A model generated the notes under the pieces. The model was not told the origin of the DNA. It ran no database searches and was given only the letters and a program-made list of their open reading frames with translations. Positions 52,151-61,994 of a stretch of DNA of 64,000 nt are shown here, one piece after another. Source of the DNA: a gamma proteobacterium symbiont of Ctena orbiculata (lineage in GTDB: Bacteria; Pseudomonadota; Gammaproteobacteria; Chromatiales; Chromatiaceae). Both the position numbers and the translations under genes were made by a program. Every line of letters starts with the position of its first letter. The stretch's first letter is position 1. Location of the stretch: positions 1 through 64,000 of the forward strand of contig QBVD01000037.1 of assembly GCA_003058525.1 (NCBI GenBank). Reading direction: 5' to 3'.

Positions 52151-53039
52151 CGGCCTGAAGGCCTTCACCCTCAAATGCCAACAGCGTGTGGAGCAGGCCC
52201 TTGACCGAATTCTACCCTCCTCCACCACCCTGCCAACACGCCTGCATGAGGCCATGCGATACGCCACCCTGAACGGCGGCAAGCGAATCCGGCCCCTGCT
52301 GGTGTATGCAGCCGGTCAGGCACTGAATGTCTCCTGTGAAAGACTCGACACCCCTGCCACCGCTGTCGAACTGATCCACGCCTATTCCCTCGTTCATGAC
52401 GATCTGCCTGCAATGGACGATGATGATTTGAGACGGAATCAACCAACCTGTCACCGCGCCTATGATGAGGCGACGGCAATCCTGGTGGGGGATGCCTTGC
52501 AATCCCTGGCCTTCAAATCCCTCTGTTGCGACCCGTGTATGCAGGCGGACGCCCGGATCAGGCTCTCAATGGTGGAGACCCTTGCGCGGGCCAGTGGTTC
52601 TCGCGGTATGGCAGGAGGACAGGCGATCGACCTGGAGGCTGTGGGGAGGGAACTCAACCTGGCAGAGTTGGAGAATCTGCACATACATAAAACCGGCGCA
52701 TTGATCCGTGCTGCGGTACGCTTGGGTGCCTTGCTCGATCCTGACGCCGATAAGGCCCTCACCCATCATCTCGATCACTACGCCAAGTGTATTGGGCTGG
52801 CGTTTCAGATTCAGGACGATATCCTCGATATCGAAGGCGACACTGAAACTCTGGGAAAGACCCAAGGCAAGGATCTGGTCCAGGAAAAACCGACCTACCC
52901 CTCGCTACTCGGACTCGCCGGCGCCAAAGAGAAGGCACAAGAACTCATACATGAGGCATTACAGAGCCTGGATGCCTTCGATAATGAGGCAGATCCGCTA
53001 CGTTGGCTAGGACACTATATTACAGCCAGAAAACACTGA
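52137..53039 (+). CDS. ispA: Farnesyl diphosphate synthase
   Basis: A 300-residue prenyltransferase making C15 farnesyl diphosphate for quinone, heme O and cell-wall lipid synthesis. The first aspartate-rich motif is LVHDDLPAMDDDDLRRNQ near residue 86-103 and the second FQIQDDILDIEGDTETLG near 226-243, with RPLL near residue 56 for IPP binding. It supplies the substrate for ctaB. It overlaps xseB. In many relatives dxs follows directly; here it does not. Confidence 0.93.
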   Translation: MTMNDGLKAFTLKCQQRVEQALDRILPSSTTLPTRLHEAMRYATLNGGKRIRPLLVYAAGQALNVSCERLDTPATAVELIHAYSLVHDDLPAMDDDDLRRNQPTCHRAYDEATAILVGDALQSLAFKSLCCDPCMQADARIRLSMVETLARASGSRGMAGGQAIDLEAVGRELNLAELENLHIHKTGALIRAAVRLGALLDPDADKALTHHLDHYAKCIGLAFQIQDDILDIEGDTETLGKTQGKDLVQEKPTYPSLLGLAGAKEKAQELIHEALQSLDAFDNEADPLRWLGHYITARKH

Positions 53040-53431
53040 TTTTAAGACTATTAGCTTGATGTGGGAGCTCTTGCCTGAAGTGCAGCCAGTTCCAGCGAGC
53101 TGGAACCCTGCCTGACTTAGACAACATAAGGCTATTTGACGACAATTGAGTGCGCTGTCAATTGGGATTGCTAAGCAATTGTTTTATAAATGGTTAATAA
53201 GAACCATCGAGACATTCATGTAAACACCGTCGGTTTGACTCTAGGTAAGGGTTTTAGAGATAATTGTATGTTCGACCCGGTTGATTCCAGGGGAATGATC
53301 ACAATCCGGCCCTGAATCCGATGATTCGGTTGCAAATACCTGATGTTCTATCAGTTGTCCCCGACCTGTGGTGACGATACCCTTGAATCAACACTTACCA
53401 TACGCCTTCACCTGGTGGTGAGGCAGGAATA
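53040..53431. other. Intergenic gap between ispA and folE2
   Basis: The 392 bases contain no ORF that I can support. A short hairpin GTTCCAG-cgag-CTGGAAC lies at 53089-53106. No remnant of dxs, which often sits here, can be recognised. The promoter of folE2 is presumably inside this gap; I do not see a clear Zur-type palindrome. Confidence 0.5.
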
Positions 53432-54256
53432 ATGAACATGCTCGACAAGACACCGCTTAGCGGTTCTCAAATAGCCGATGTACAGAATTCGGCCGATATG
53501 CGCCAGATTGCCATCAACAAGGTGGGTATCAAAGACATTCGCCATCCTATGAGAATCAGGGACCGCAGTGAGGGCGAACAGCATACGATTGCCAACTTCA
53601 ATATGTACGTTAACCTTCCGCACAACTTCAAGGGCACCCATATGTCCAGGTTCGTGGAGATCCTGAACAGCCATGAAACAGAGGTTACCGTCGAATCATT
53701 CAAGGATATGCTGGCCGAGATGACCGAAAGACTTGAAGCGGAATCGGGTCATATTGAGATGAATTTTCCTTTCTTCATCAATAAAACGGCACCGGTCTCT
53801 GGTGTAAAAAGCCTGCTCGACTACGATGTAACGCTGATCGGTGAAATCCATGGGGGTAAACCGGTCATTGATATCAAGGTTGTGGTTCCGGTTACCAGCC
53901 TCTGTCCCTGTTCGAAGAAGATCTCCGACCGTGGCGCCCACAACCAACGCTCTCATGTCACCGTGCAGGCAAGGACTGTCGGTTTTATCTGGATCGAAGA
54001 GATTATCGACATGGTGGAGGAACAGGCCTCCTGTGAACTCTTTGGCCTGCTGAAAAGACCTGATGAGAAATATGTCACCGAACACGCCTACGACAATCCG
54101 AAGTTCGTCGAAGATATTGTGCGGGATATCGCGGTGCAATTGAATCGTGAACAGCGTATCAGCGCCTACACTGTTGAGTCGGAGAATTTTGAATCCATCC
54201 ACAACCACTCCGCCTACGCCCTGATCGAACGGGACAAGACATCCGATCCGGTGTAA
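53432..54256 (+). CDS. folE2: GTP cyclohydrolase FolE2 (type IB)
   Basis: This 274-residue enzyme makes dihydroneopterin triphosphate, the first step of folate and queuosine synthesis, from GTP. Conserved blocks are [23 protein letters not shown], and the metal-binding region [20 protein letters not shown] with the Cys ligands, as in the metal-flexible type IB enzyme. Start ATG is preceded by AGGAAT. FolE2 is often used when zinc is scarce, but no Zur site is visible. It stands alone, 392 bp after ispA. Confidence 0.93.
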   Translation: MNMLDKTPLSGSQIADVQNSADMRQIAINKVGIKDIRHPMRIRDRSEGEQHTIANFNMYVNLPHNFKGTHMSRFVEILNSHETEVTVESFKDMLAEMTERLEAESGHIEMNFPFFINKTAPVSGVKSLLDYDVTLIGEIHGGKPVIDIKVVVPVTSLCPCSKKISDRGAHNQRSHVTVQARTVGFIWIEEIIDMVEEQASCELFGLLKRPDEKYVTEHAYDNPKFVEDIVRDIAVQLNREQRISAYTVESENFESIHNHSAYALIERDKTSDPV

Positions 54257-54287
54257 TCCCGATCAGCCGCTCACCCATACATGTATG

Positions 54288-54944
54288 TCAGAAACGCTTT
54301 TCCAATAGCAACACGGCCCCCTGGTCCTCCATTTTGACCCGGTTGAGAAAACTCATACCCAATAGCACCCGTGCGGGACCATTGTTATCGATGATGAACC
54401 CTCTGACATTATTGAGGGTGATATCACCGACCTGAACCCTATCGAGCGTGACATCGTACGCAGCTGCGCTGCCACTGGCCGTATTGACTAAAATACGTTT
54501 TCCTTTCAGTTTGTAGGCTATACCCAGGCGCTTGGCTTGGTTGGCATGCATGGCGACGGCCGTAGCGCCGGTATCGATGAGAAAATTGACCGTCCTACCA
54601 TTGATCGTACCCACTGTGGTATAGGCGCCTGCTTGATTTCGCCATACCTTGGCCGTCATCACTTCGGGTTTGGTAAAGCGGGTGGTGATATGCCCGCCGA
54701 GGGGATATGTTCGACGTTCTCCATCCACCTCCAGTACCGCCTCCTTGCTGCTTGCTGAGATGAGCCGCACACCCTCGGGAGAGGGCTTGTCGAGTTTCAG
54801 CAGCCTTCTGACGCCGTCAATCGTCACCATCGCCTTATCGGTGAACAGCGCTTCCACGACTACCCGGTCAACCGCAAAGGCCTGGCCATGGTAGATAGTG
54901 GCCAGAAACAGCAACATGAAACAGCCTTTTCTCATGAGAACCAT
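54288..54944 (-). CDS. TIGR02281-type retropepsin-like aspartic protease, exported
   Basis: A 218-residue protein with a signal peptide (GCFMLLFLATIYHGQAFA), then a variable region and a C-terminal retropepsin domain with NFLIDTGATAVAMHANQAKR, the DTGA catalytic motif, and a closing ARVLLGMSFLNRVKM strand. Members are single-domain, probably dimeric periplasmic proteases of unknown substrate. Its start overlaps the 3' end of pgpA by 13 bp, so it is the last gene of the long minus-strand series. Confidence 0.85.
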   Translation of the reverse strand: MVLMRKGCFMLLFLATIYHGQAFAVDRVVVEALFTDKAMVTIDGVRRLLKLDKPSPEGVRLISASSKEAVLEVDGERRTYPLGGHITTRFTKPEVMTAKVWRNQAGAYTTVGTINGRTVNFLIDTGATAVAMHANQAKRLGIAYKLKGKRILVNTASGSAAAYDVTLDRVQVGDITLNNVRGFIIDNNGPARVLLGMSFLNRVKMEDQGAVLLLEKRF

Positions 54945-55417
54945 CCTGTCAGATTAAGCAGAAAAACAGCGCCTGCTGTATAGAGTCCGGCCAACAGATC
55001 GTCAAGCATGATACCCAATCCGCCCTCCACCCTATGGTCAATCCAGATAATAGGCCAGGGTTTGAGGATATCAAACAGGCGAAAAAGCATAAAACCGATC
55101 ACAATCCATAGCCAACCGGATGGGGCGAATGTCATCCCGACCAGGTAGCCAACGATTTCATCCCATACGATACCACTATGATCATGCACCCCCAGGTCTT
55201 CGGAAGTGCGTTGACAGATCCACAGACCGGCAAGGAATGCCAACAACACGAAGAGTATGTAGAGTGACAATGACAACGGCTGCAACAGCAGGTAGAGCGG
55301 CACCCCAACCAGGGTGCCGTATGTGCCGGGCGCCTTGGGCAGAAGTCCACTGCCGAAGCCGAAAGCAAGCAGATGCACCGGCTTGCTCATGTCAGGGGAC
55401 GCCTTCTCTTCATTCAT
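54932..55417 (-). CDS. pgpA: Phosphatidylglycerophosphatase A
   Basis: A 161-residue inner-membrane phosphatase turning phosphatidylglycerophosphate into phosphatidylglycerol. Family motifs are FGSGLLPKAPGTYGTLVGVP near the N-terminus, DHSGIVWDEIVGYLVGMTF in the middle and RLFDILKPWPI with a DDLLAG helix at the end. Three to four hydrophobic segments are present. It lies 39 bp after thiL, the usual order. Confidence 0.93.
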   Translation of the reverse strand: MNEEKASPDMSKPVHLLAFGFGSGLLPKAPGTYGTLVGVPLYLLLQPLSLSLYILFVLLAFLAGLWICQRTSEDLGVHDHSGIVWDEIVGYLVGMTFAPSGWLWIVIGFMLFRLFDILKPWPIIWIDHRVEGGLGIMLDDLLAGLYTAGAVFLLNLTGWFS

Positions 55418-55456
55418 CGATCGGAACCATCCCCGGGAGTGGAACTGAACCCATAC

Positions 55457-56449
55457 TCAATTATCTCCATCTGATCTCGAAAAATGCTCGTAACCGGTAT
55501 GCTCAGGTGACCATATAGACCCATCCGGCACGAGACAACGCAAATCCGACTGCGCATCAATCACACCGATACGCGTCATGGTTACACCGATTCGCCGGGA
55601 GATCGACGCCACCTGATCCCGGTGTACAGGTGGCAGAGTAAAACAGAGCTCATAGTCGTCACCACCCGCGATGATGAGCGACCAATCATTTGACTCCTGG
55701 AGAGAGGCGGTGACCGAGGGCGACAAGGGTATCCTATCGAGGTCCACGCTGGCGCCAACCCCGCTCGATTGCATAATATGGCCGAGGTCCGCCGCCAGTC
55801 CGTCTGAGATATCGATTGCACTGCTGGCGAAACCGCGCAGGGCGATACCCGCCTCGACCCTGGGGATGGGCCGGTCGAGATGCCCCAGAAGCTGCGGCAT
55901 GTCTTCCCGGTCCTCCCCATCACGCTTACAGACCAGTGCCAATGCGGCATCGCCAAGGGTACCTGTGACATAGATATCATCCCCCACACGTGCACCGCCG
56001 CGGGTCAACCCCTTACCCATGGGCAACAGACCCTGAACCTGTACGGTGATACTCAATGGCCCCGAAGTGGTATCCCCCCCCACAAGCTGGAGATCATAGT
56101 GTGCCGCCAGTTCGCTGAATCCGCGGCAGAATTCGCCGATCCACACGCCATCGACCCCGGGCAGCGTCAACGCCAGGGTCGCCCACGCCGGCTCGGCCCC
56201 CATCGCCGCCAGGTCACTCAGATTGACCGCCAGCACCTTGTGGCCAAGATCCGACGGCGAAATGTCGGGAAAAAAGTGCACACCGGCAACCAGGGTATCC
56301 ACGCTCACGGCCAGCTCCATTCCCTGTGGCACCCGCAGCAGTGCGGCATCATCACCAATGCCCAATGCCACGTCCTCGCGTTGTGACGTCATGCCGGCGA
56401 AATAGTCGTTGATAAGGTCGAATTCAGAGATGTCGCTACGCTTACTCAT
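55457..56449 (-). CDS. thiL: Thiamine-monophosphate kinase
   Basis: This 330-residue kinase phosphorylates thiamine phosphate to the diphosphate cofactor. ATG 56449 is chosen because the product then begins MSKRSDISEFDLINDYFAG, the usual start; an upstream frame to 56572 overlaps the PsiE gene. ATP-site motifs ALGIGDDAALL and VSVDTLVAGVHF, the AVNLSDLAAMGAEP loop and DISDGLAADLGHI are present. It lies between nusB (on the far side of the psiE-like gene) and pgpA. Confidence 0.92.
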   Translation of the reverse strand: MSKRSDISEFDLINDYFAGMTSQREDVALGIGDDAALLRVPQGMELAVSVDTLVAGVHFFPDISPSDLGHKVLAVNLSDLAAMGAEPAWATLALTLPGVDGVWIGEFCRGFSELAAHYDLQLVGGDTTSGPLSITVQVQGLLPMGKGLTRGGARVGDDIYVTGTLGDAALALVCKRDGEDREDMPQLLGHLDRPIPRVEAGIALRGFASSAIDISDGLAADLGHIMQSSGVGASVDLDRIPLSPSVTASLQESNDWSLIIAGGDDYELCFTLPPVHRDQVASISRRIGVTMTRIGVIDAQSDLRCLVPDGSIWSPEHTGYEHFSRSDGDN

Positions 56450-56555
56450 TGGGTGGCCGGCTATTGTCTCCAGTAAATTGTCAGTGTAACTTTCAAGGTG
56501 TTGAAGAAAAAGAGCATCATTCTCCTCGGGAGAGAACAACAAAGAGGCTGAACGA

Positions 56556-56963
56556 TTGAGAAAACCATACAACTATCATCACGTAGACAAGATTGGTGAC
56601 GCCATGGTAGAGGTGTTTCACGTGGTTGGGCTATTCGTTATCGGCGCAACCGTGGTATGGTCCGGTGTCGTCGCTTATATGGAGATGATCAATCACGGCC
56701 ATGCATCTCTTAAGGATATCCTGCTGCTGTTCATCTACCTGGAATTGGGTGCGATGGTTGGCATCTACTTCAAGACACGCAGACTCCCGGTTCAATTTCT
56801 CATCTACATAGCGATTACCGCTCTCACACGTATGCTGACCATCGATATCAAGGGGATGCCAGACAAGACGATACTGACCGTTACCGGTGCGATATTGATG
56901 TTGACCCTCGCCATCCTGATCCTGCGTTATACCAATACCAAGCTGAAAGAAGATAACGAGTAA
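56556..56963 (+). CDS. PsiE-like phosphate-starvation-inducible membrane protein
   Basis: A 135-residue protein with four hydrophobic helices, matching the PsiE family by FHVVGLFVIGATVVWSG, then YLELGAMVGIYFKTRRLPV and TALTRMLTIDIKG. The start is TTG 56556 with AGAGG eight bases before it; ATG 56604 is the alternative. Function is unknown. It is inserted on the plus strand between nusB and thiL, two genes usually adjacent on one strand. Confidence 0.8.
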   Translation: MRKPYNYHHVDKIGDAMVEVFHVVGLFVIGATVVWSGVVAYMEMINHGHASLKDILLLFIYLELGAMVGIYFKTRRLPVQFLIYIAITALTRMLTIDIKGMPDKTILTVTGAILMLTLAILILRYTNTKLKEDNE

Positions 56964-57043
56964 TACCGTTGGAGCTGTCCAAAACAGATATGCGGTATGG
57001 ATATATGGATGAAGAATGAAGATGGTACTGCTATCGGGTAATC

Positions 57044-57478
57044 CTAGCTTCGCCCCACATTGACCTCTACGGCACGTACCTTTCTAGCCACCTGATCGAG
57101 CACGCCATTGACGAACTTATGGCCCTGCTCCGCGCCAAATACCTTGGCCAGCTCCACTGCCTCATTGATTACCACACGATAGGGAATTTCCGGCTTGTGG
57201 CTCAATTCATAGGCACCCAACCGCAGAATCGCACGCTCGACCGGATCCACACTCTCGATGGCCCGGTCCAGGGTGGGCTTGAGTAATTCATCCAATTCCA
57301 CCAGGTGGCCCGGCACGCCTTTCATCAAATCCTGGAAGTAGGGAATCTCAAAACTGTTGAGATCCTGTTCTTCAAGAAACTGATTGATGATATCTGGGAT
57401 ATCCTGACCGGCTATCTGCCACTGATAGATAGCCTGTACCGCATGCTTGCGCGCTTGGTTGCGTTTTCCACTCATCAA
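57044..57478 (-). CDS. nusB: Transcription antitermination factor NusB
   Basis: A 144-residue all-helical protein that with NusE/S10 binds boxA RNA for rRNA antitermination. Typical blocks are [15 protein letters not shown], the [20 protein letters not shown] motif and [11 protein letters not shown] followed by [12 protein letters not shown]. It overlaps ribH by four bases. The order ribH-nusB-thiL is common in proteobacteria. Confidence 0.95.
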   Translation of the reverse strand: MMSGKRNQARKHAVQAIYQWQIAGQDIPDIINQFLEEQDLNSFEIPYFQDLMKGVPGHLVELDELLKPTLDRAIESVDPVERAILRLGAYELSHKPEIPYRVVINEAVELAKVFGAEQGHKFVNGVLDQVARKVRAVEVNVGRS

Positions 57479-57945
57479 CCGATCTGACGCAAGAGGTTAA
57501 CCATTTCAATGGCAGACAGGGTTGCCTCTGCTCCCTTGTTCCCCGCCTTGGTGCCGGCGCGCTCGATAGCCTGCTCAATCGTGTCCACGGTCAATACACC
57601 GAAAGCGATTGGAACTCCATGTTTCAGCGTAACCTGCGCCATGCCTTTCACACACTCACCGGCGACGTAGTCGAAATGCGGTGTGCCCCCACGTATCACA
57701 GCACCCAATGCGATAATGGCGTCATACTCGCCTTTCGCCGCCAATTTCTCCAATGCCAACGGCATCTCGAATGCGCCCGGCACCCGTACCAGGGTTATAT
57801 CGTCTTCACTGGCGCCATGTCGCTTCAGGGTATCCACGGCCCCATCCAGCAGACTTTCTACAATGAAGCTGTTGAAACGCGCCACCACCACACAGAAGCG
57901 TGCATTCTCGACAGTCATTGCCCCTTCGATTGTCTTTATACTCAT
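57475..57945 (-). CDS. ribH: 6,7-dimethyl-8-ribityllumazine synthase
   Basis: The penultimate riboflavin enzyme, 156 residues, joins the ribityl-pyrimidine with dihydroxybutanone phosphate. [26 protein letters not shown], the [17 protein letters not shown] loop with the catalytic His, and [12 protein letters not shown] are all conserved. It lies 168 bp after ribBA's end and overlaps nusB by 4 bp. Confidence 0.95.
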   Translation of the reverse strand: MSIKTIEGAMTVENARFCVVVARFNSFIVESLLDGAVDTLKRHGASEDDITLVRVPGAFEMPLALEKLAAKGEYDAIIALGAVIRGGTPHFDYVAGECVKGMAQVTLKHGVPIAFGVLTVDTIEQAIERAGTKAGNKGAEATLSAIEMVNLLRQIG

Positions 57946-58113
57946 CTATCACTACCCTGAAGTTGAAACTGATGTTTACCGTTCGCCTCTAAACTATAGC
58001 CGGAGTCCATTCATTTCGACGCTTAATTTTACGATCATGACGTCTCACCACCCTCTTTCTCGATATATTGTACCGATTGGCCGCAGCCGCCGATCGCATT
58101 CGCAACAGGCTAT

Positions 58114-59232
58114 CTACTTTTCACCCGCCACGTACTCGGTAACCTCCATATCGAATCCGGAGAGGGCATGGATGCTCTTGGGCGCACTGAGCACCCGCAT
58201 TTTTCTTACCCCGAGATCGAACAGTATCTGTGCCCCGACACCATAGGTTCGCAACTCCTTGCTGTTGTCTCGCTTGATAAACTTTTTCTGCGAATTGTCG
58301 AGAGCCTGCATGTCGATCATTCTCTGCACGATCTCTCTGGCCGAATCGTGATTCCTCAGCACCACGATGACACCCTCGTCCTCCTTGCCGATCATACTCA
58401 TGGCATTTCGCAACGGCCACCCGCATTCACTGATTTTAGCTTCGAAGAGATCACAAAGACTGTTCTGCATGTGGACCCTGACCAGCGTCGGCCGGTCGGC
58501 GGCGGGATGCCCCCTGACCAGCGCCAGATGGAGTTCGTTGTCCACCATATCCTGGTAGGCAACCAGCCGAAAATTGCCGAATTGCGTGGGAAAATTACAC
58601 TCACTCACCCGTTCGATAGTGGTCTCGTTTCGTATTCTGTAGTGAATCAGATCGGCAATGGTCCCAATCTTCAGGCCGAAGTCTGCAGCGAATTTCTCCA
58701 GATCGGGACGGCGGGCCATGGTTCCGTCCTCATTGAGGATCTCAACGATAACCGAAGCCGGCGAATGACCCGCGAGACGCGACAAATCACAGCCCGCCTC
58801 TGTGTGACCGGCACGCACCAGTACGCCACCGGGTTGCGCCATCAGAGGAAAGATATGTCCCGGCTGGACGAGATCCTGCGGTTTTGCATCTTGGGCCACG
58901 GCTGCTCGGATGGTAGTGGAGCGGTCCGCTGCGGAAATCCCTGTAGTGACCCCATCCGCCGCCTCAATGGACACCGTGAAGTTAGTGGCAGAAAGTTCAT
59001 CATCGGTAGTGACCATCAGTGGCAGCCGCAGCTGGCTGCACCGCTCCTTGGTGAGAGTCAGACAGATCAAACCACGCCCATAACGGGCCATGAAATTGAT
59101 GGCGTCCGCTGTCACGCACTCAGCCGCCATCACCAAATCGCCCTCGTTTTCACGATCCTCATCGTCCATGATGATGACCATCTTCCCCTGCCTCAGGTCG
59201 TCAATGATCTCTTCTGTGGTGTTAAGCGCCAT
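58114..59232 (-). CDS. ribB: RibBA-like: DHBP synthase fused to a degenerate GTP cyclohydrolase II domain
   Basis: A 372-residue protein. Residues 1-200 form an intact 3,4-dihydroxy-2-butanone 4-phosphate synthase: [16 protein letters not shown] with the acidic loop and [13 protein letters not shown] with the catalytic His. The C-terminal ~170 residues align with GTP cyclohydrolase II, but the zinc-binding cysteines are gone: where RibA has HSEC and RCDCG, this has VHMQN and ISECG. It is therefore probably a RibBX-type protein without cyclohydrolase activity. The upstream gap contains no FMN riboswitch. Confidence 0.85.
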   Translation of the reverse strand: MALNTTEEIIDDLRQGKMVIIMDDEDRENEGDLVMAAECVTADAINFMARYGRGLICLTLTKERCSQLRLPLMVTTDDELSATNFTVSIEAADGVTTGISAADRSTTIRAAVAQDAKPQDLVQPGHIFPLMAQPGGVLVRAGHTEAGCDLSRLAGHSPASVIVEILNEDGTMARRPDLEKFAADFGLKIGTIADLIHYRIRNETTIERVSECNFPTQFGNFRLVAYQDMVDNELHLALVRGHPAADRPTLVRVHMQNSLCDLFEAKISECGWPLRNAMSMIGKEDEGVIVVLRNHDSAREIVQRMIDMQALDNSQKKFIKRDNSKELRTYGVGAQILFDLGVRKMRVLSAPKSIHALSGFDMEVTEYVAGEK

Positions 59233-59472
59233 GTACTACCCATGAAATTGTGTTCAAAGTTAACCGCTTATTGTAACAGAGCAATCTGAACAGGGCATCT
59301 GAAATTCATCCACCAGGTTCCTGTGCATTGATTCCAGGTGGCAGGATCAGTTGCCGGTCGACTCCTCCCATGTGATCTATTTGTGATGATTTCGTGACCG
59401 GAAATGGAAGTTAGAGGTACAGACTCTCATACACAGTAAAAATACCACCCCGATCTCAAAGAGGAGAAGATC

Positions 59473-60192
59473 ATGAAAAAAACCCTGACCGCCATAGCTG
59501 CATCTGTCGGCTTGCTTATCTCTGCAAACACCTTGGCAGACGGAAGAAAAATCAATATTGAGGTCACGAATCTGACAAACGCCGTCTACTTCACACCACT
59601 GCTGGTAGCCGCCCACAACCGCAATACCCACCTGTTTGAGATCAGCGCACCAGCCTCCGCCAATCTGCAGGCGATGGCGGAGGGTGGCAACATCGATGGT
59701 CTGATAGGCGATCTGGAAGCAGCCGGCGGCGAGTATGTCGCCAATCCGGCTTCCGGCCTGTTGGCGCCGGGCGCCAGTACCGAGGCGGTCATCGACAGGC
59801 CAAGGAAGAGAAACCGATACCTCTCGATCGTGGGTATGCTTCTACCCACCAATGACGGCTTCGTCGGCCTTGATGGGTTGAGAATCCCCAAGAAAAAAGG
59901 GACTTACACCTACTACTTGCACGGCTATGATGCCGGTACCGAAGCGAATGACGAAATCATTACCGGTGGTGGCGCTCCGGGGACACCGGGAATACCGGCC
60001 GATCCCGGTGGTAATGCAGGGAGTGGGGGTGTTGCCTCAGTGGGAGCGGATCACAATCAGACAGTCCATCTGCATCGGGGCGTGATCGGTGATGACGATC
60101 CATCGGGCGGCATAAGCGACCTCGACGCCAGGGTGCATACCTGGCAGGGCCCCGTGGCCCGTTTGGTGCTGCGCATCAATGAAGACGACTAA
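59473..60192 (+). CDS. Spondin-domain exported protein with Gly/Pro-rich insert
   Basis: A 239-residue protein with a signal peptide (TAIAASVGLLISANTLADG) and a Spondin_N-type domain: INIEVTNLTNAVYFTPLLVA near the mature N-terminus, FVGLDGLRIPKKKGTYTYYL, then HGYDAGTEANDE. About residues 164-189 are Gly/Pro-rich, a linker or collagen-like insert. The segment ending in HLHRGVIG-like and PVARLVLRI is the usual C-terminal strand. GAGGAG precedes the ATG. It lies on the opposite strand between ribE and ribBA, interrupting the rib operon. Confidence 0.75.
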   Translation: MKKTLTAIAASVGLLISANTLADGRKINIEVTNLTNAVYFTPLLVAAHNRNTHLFEISAPASANLQAMAEGGNIDGLIGDLEAAGGEYVANPASGLLAPGASTEAVIDRPRKRNRYLSIVGMLLPTNDGFVGLDGLRIPKKKGTYTYYLHGYDAGTEANDEIITGGGAPGTPGIPADPGGNAGSGGVASVGADHNQTVHLHRGVIGDDDPSGGISDLDARVHTWQGPVARLVLRINEDD

Positions 60193-60201
60193 AGCGGCAG
60201 C

Positions 60202-60864
60202 CTAACTTCGAATAAAACCGCGCTTCTTAAGCAGTGTCTCGGTCACCCCCGAGACACTGCGTTTTGTCTCCTCTCCACCCAACACCAGGCGCTCCAGGTA
60301 GCGAGCAACCAGATCGACTTCAAGATTGACTTCGCTGCCTACCCGGTAGTTTTCCATAATGGTCTGTCTCAGTGTATGGGGAACGATGTTCAAATCAAAA
60401 CCGGATCCCTCCACGCCGTTCACTGTCAGGCTTACCCCATCGACACAGATCGATCCTTTATGGGCAATATAGCGCGCCAGGCCTGCCGGCGCTTCTATTC
60501 TGAAACGTATCGAGCGGGCGTCATCCCGCCGTTCCACCACACGCCCCACACCATCCACATGACCACTCACCAGATGCCCCCCCAGGGGGGTACTCAGGGT
60601 CAACGCCTTTTCCAGGTTCACCGGACTCCCGGGTTGCAGTTTCTCAAGCGTGGTGAGTGAGAGTGTCTCCCGTGAAACATCGGCGCTGAAGCCCTCTTGC
60701 GAAAAATCGATCACTGTCAGGCAGATACCGTTGGTGGCGATGCTGTCACCCAATGTCACATCGCTCATATCGAGCTGGCCGCCATTGACTGTCAAGCGCA
60801 GATCGCCCTGTCTGGTCTCAATGCCGGCGATCGCGCCGACTGCCTGGATGATACCGGTAAACAT
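60202..60864 (-). CDS. ribE: Riboflavin synthase alpha subunit
   Basis: A 220-residue enzyme with the family's two similar halves, starting MFTGIIQAVGAI and with the second copy at GGHLVSGHVDGVGRV. It dismutates two lumazines to riboflavin. The last ~30 codons contain a perfect hairpin of 12 bp (60231-60260). The stop lies 10 bp beyond the convergent spondin gene's end. It starts next to ribD's stop on the same strand. Confidence 0.95.
   Translation of the reverse strand: MFTGIIQAVGAIAGIETRQGDLRLTVNGGQLDMSDVTLGDSIATNGICLTVIDFSQEGFSADVSRETLSLTTLEKLQPGSPVNLEKALTLSTPLGGHLVSGHVDGVGRVVERRDDARSIRFRIEAPAGLARYIAHKGSICVDGVSLTVNGVEGSGFDLNIVPHTLRQTIMENYRVGSEVNLEVDLVARYLERLVLGGEETKRSVSGVTETLLKKRGFIRS
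60231..60260 (+). terminator. Terminator of the spondin gene inside the 3' end of ribE
   Basis: The arms GCAGTGTCTCGG (60231-60242) and CCGAGACACTGC (60249-60260) are perfect complements around TCACCC, followed on the plus strand by GTTTTGTC. It is 38 bp after the spondin stop and inside the ribE coding sequence, so it can end spondin transcription while being read as codons on the other strand. Confidence 0.65.
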
Positions 60865-60866
60865 GC

Positions 60867-61994
60867 TCAGCCCCCAGTTTCACTAAGTCTTGCGGTAATA
60901 CGAATATCGGTTCCAACCTGACGTAAATCCGTCACCTGCAATGCGATTCGATCGGCCATTCGCGCAATACCGGGGAGAAGAAAGAGGCCTCGTCCCTTGT
61001 TTCCCATCAGATGCGGCGCCTGATAGATTATCAACTCATCCACCAGACCCTGTTCCAGCATCGCGCCGGCCAGGGTCGCCCCCGACTCCAACAGAACCTC
61101 ATTGATCTCCTGTTCTCCCAGAAAGCGTATTACCTGGTGTAGATCGAGTCGCTGTTTGTCTCCCGGCAGCCTCACAATTTGCGCGCCGGCAGCCTCCAGT
61201 GCGGCGCCATGGACCGGTTGCTCGTCACTGCAGATAATCAGCGTGGGTCCCGGCAAACCGAGCATTTTAGCGTCCCCCGGTGTAGCAAGTTCAGGATCCA
61301 GCACCACCCGAACCGGGTGTGGGATCGGAACACCTTCCTCGAGACCCAGCTCCATCGCGGACAAGCGAACATTCATAGAGGGATCATCGGCCAGCAGGGT
61401 CCCTACACCCGTGAGTATGGCTGCACTCTGGGCGCGCAACCTTTGCACATCCACCCGGGCTGCGGGTGAGGTTATCCATTGGCTCTCACCATCAGCCATG
61501 GCTGTGCGGCCATCCAGACTCATAGCCATTTTGCACCGTATATAGGGCAGCCCATGGATCATGCGCTTAATAAACCCCGGGTTGAGTGCCTCCACCTGTG
61601 ACCGCATCACTCCCTCAGTGACCTGGATGCCGGCTTGACGCAACAGTTCCAGGCCTTGCCCCGCTACCAAGGGGTTCGGATCAGGCATCCCCACCACGAC
61701 ACGTTTCACACCCGACTCAATAAGGGCCTCAGTACACGGGGGTGTCCTGCCTTGATGGCAGCATGGCTCCAGGGTTACATAAGCTGTCGCCCCACTGGCG
61801 GCCACGCCTGCCTTTACCAGGGCATTACGCTCGGCATGGGGTTCCCCGGCACGCCGGTGGTAACCTTCGGCAATGACCTCACCCTCTTTGACGATCAGAC
61901 ATCCGACACGGGGATTTGGGTGAGTGCTGTACCAACCCAGCCTGGCAAGTTGAATGGCCCGCGCCATAAAGCGTTGGTCGAGGGCACTGTTCAA
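60867..61994 (-). CDS. ribD: Bifunctional riboflavin deaminase/reductase RibD
   Basis: A 375-residue enzyme. The N-terminal deaminase domain has the zinc site HAERNAL (near residue 53) and [12 protein letters not shown] (near 77). The C-terminal reductase domain has the [14 protein letters not shown] loop (near 153) and [17 protein letters not shown]. It makes 5-amino-6-ribitylamino-uracil phosphate from the cyclohydrolase II product. It overlaps nrdR by four bases and meets ribE after two bases. Confidence 0.95.
   Translation of the reverse strand: MNSALDQRFMARAIQLARLGWYSTHPNPRVGCLIVKEGEVIAEGYHRRAGEPHAERNALVKAGVAASGATAYVTLEPCCHQGRTPPCTEALIESGVKRVVVGMPDPNPLVAGQGLELLRQAGIQVTEGVMRSQVEALNPGFIKRMIHGLPYIRCKMAMSLDGRTAMADGESQWITSPAARVDVQRLRAQSAAILTGVGTLLADDPSMNVRLSAMELGLEEGVPIPHPVRVVLDPELATPGDAKMLGLPGPTLIICSDEQPVHGAALEAAGAQIVRLPGDKQRLDLHQVIRFLGEQEINEVLLESGATLAGAMLEQGLVDELIIYQAPHLMGNKGRGLFLLPGIARMADRIALQVTDLRQVGTDIRITARLSETGG

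Noticed and set aside
59233-59472. FMN riboswitch upstream of ribBA
   Set aside because: None of the conserved RFN-element blocks was found in this 240 bp on the minus strand.
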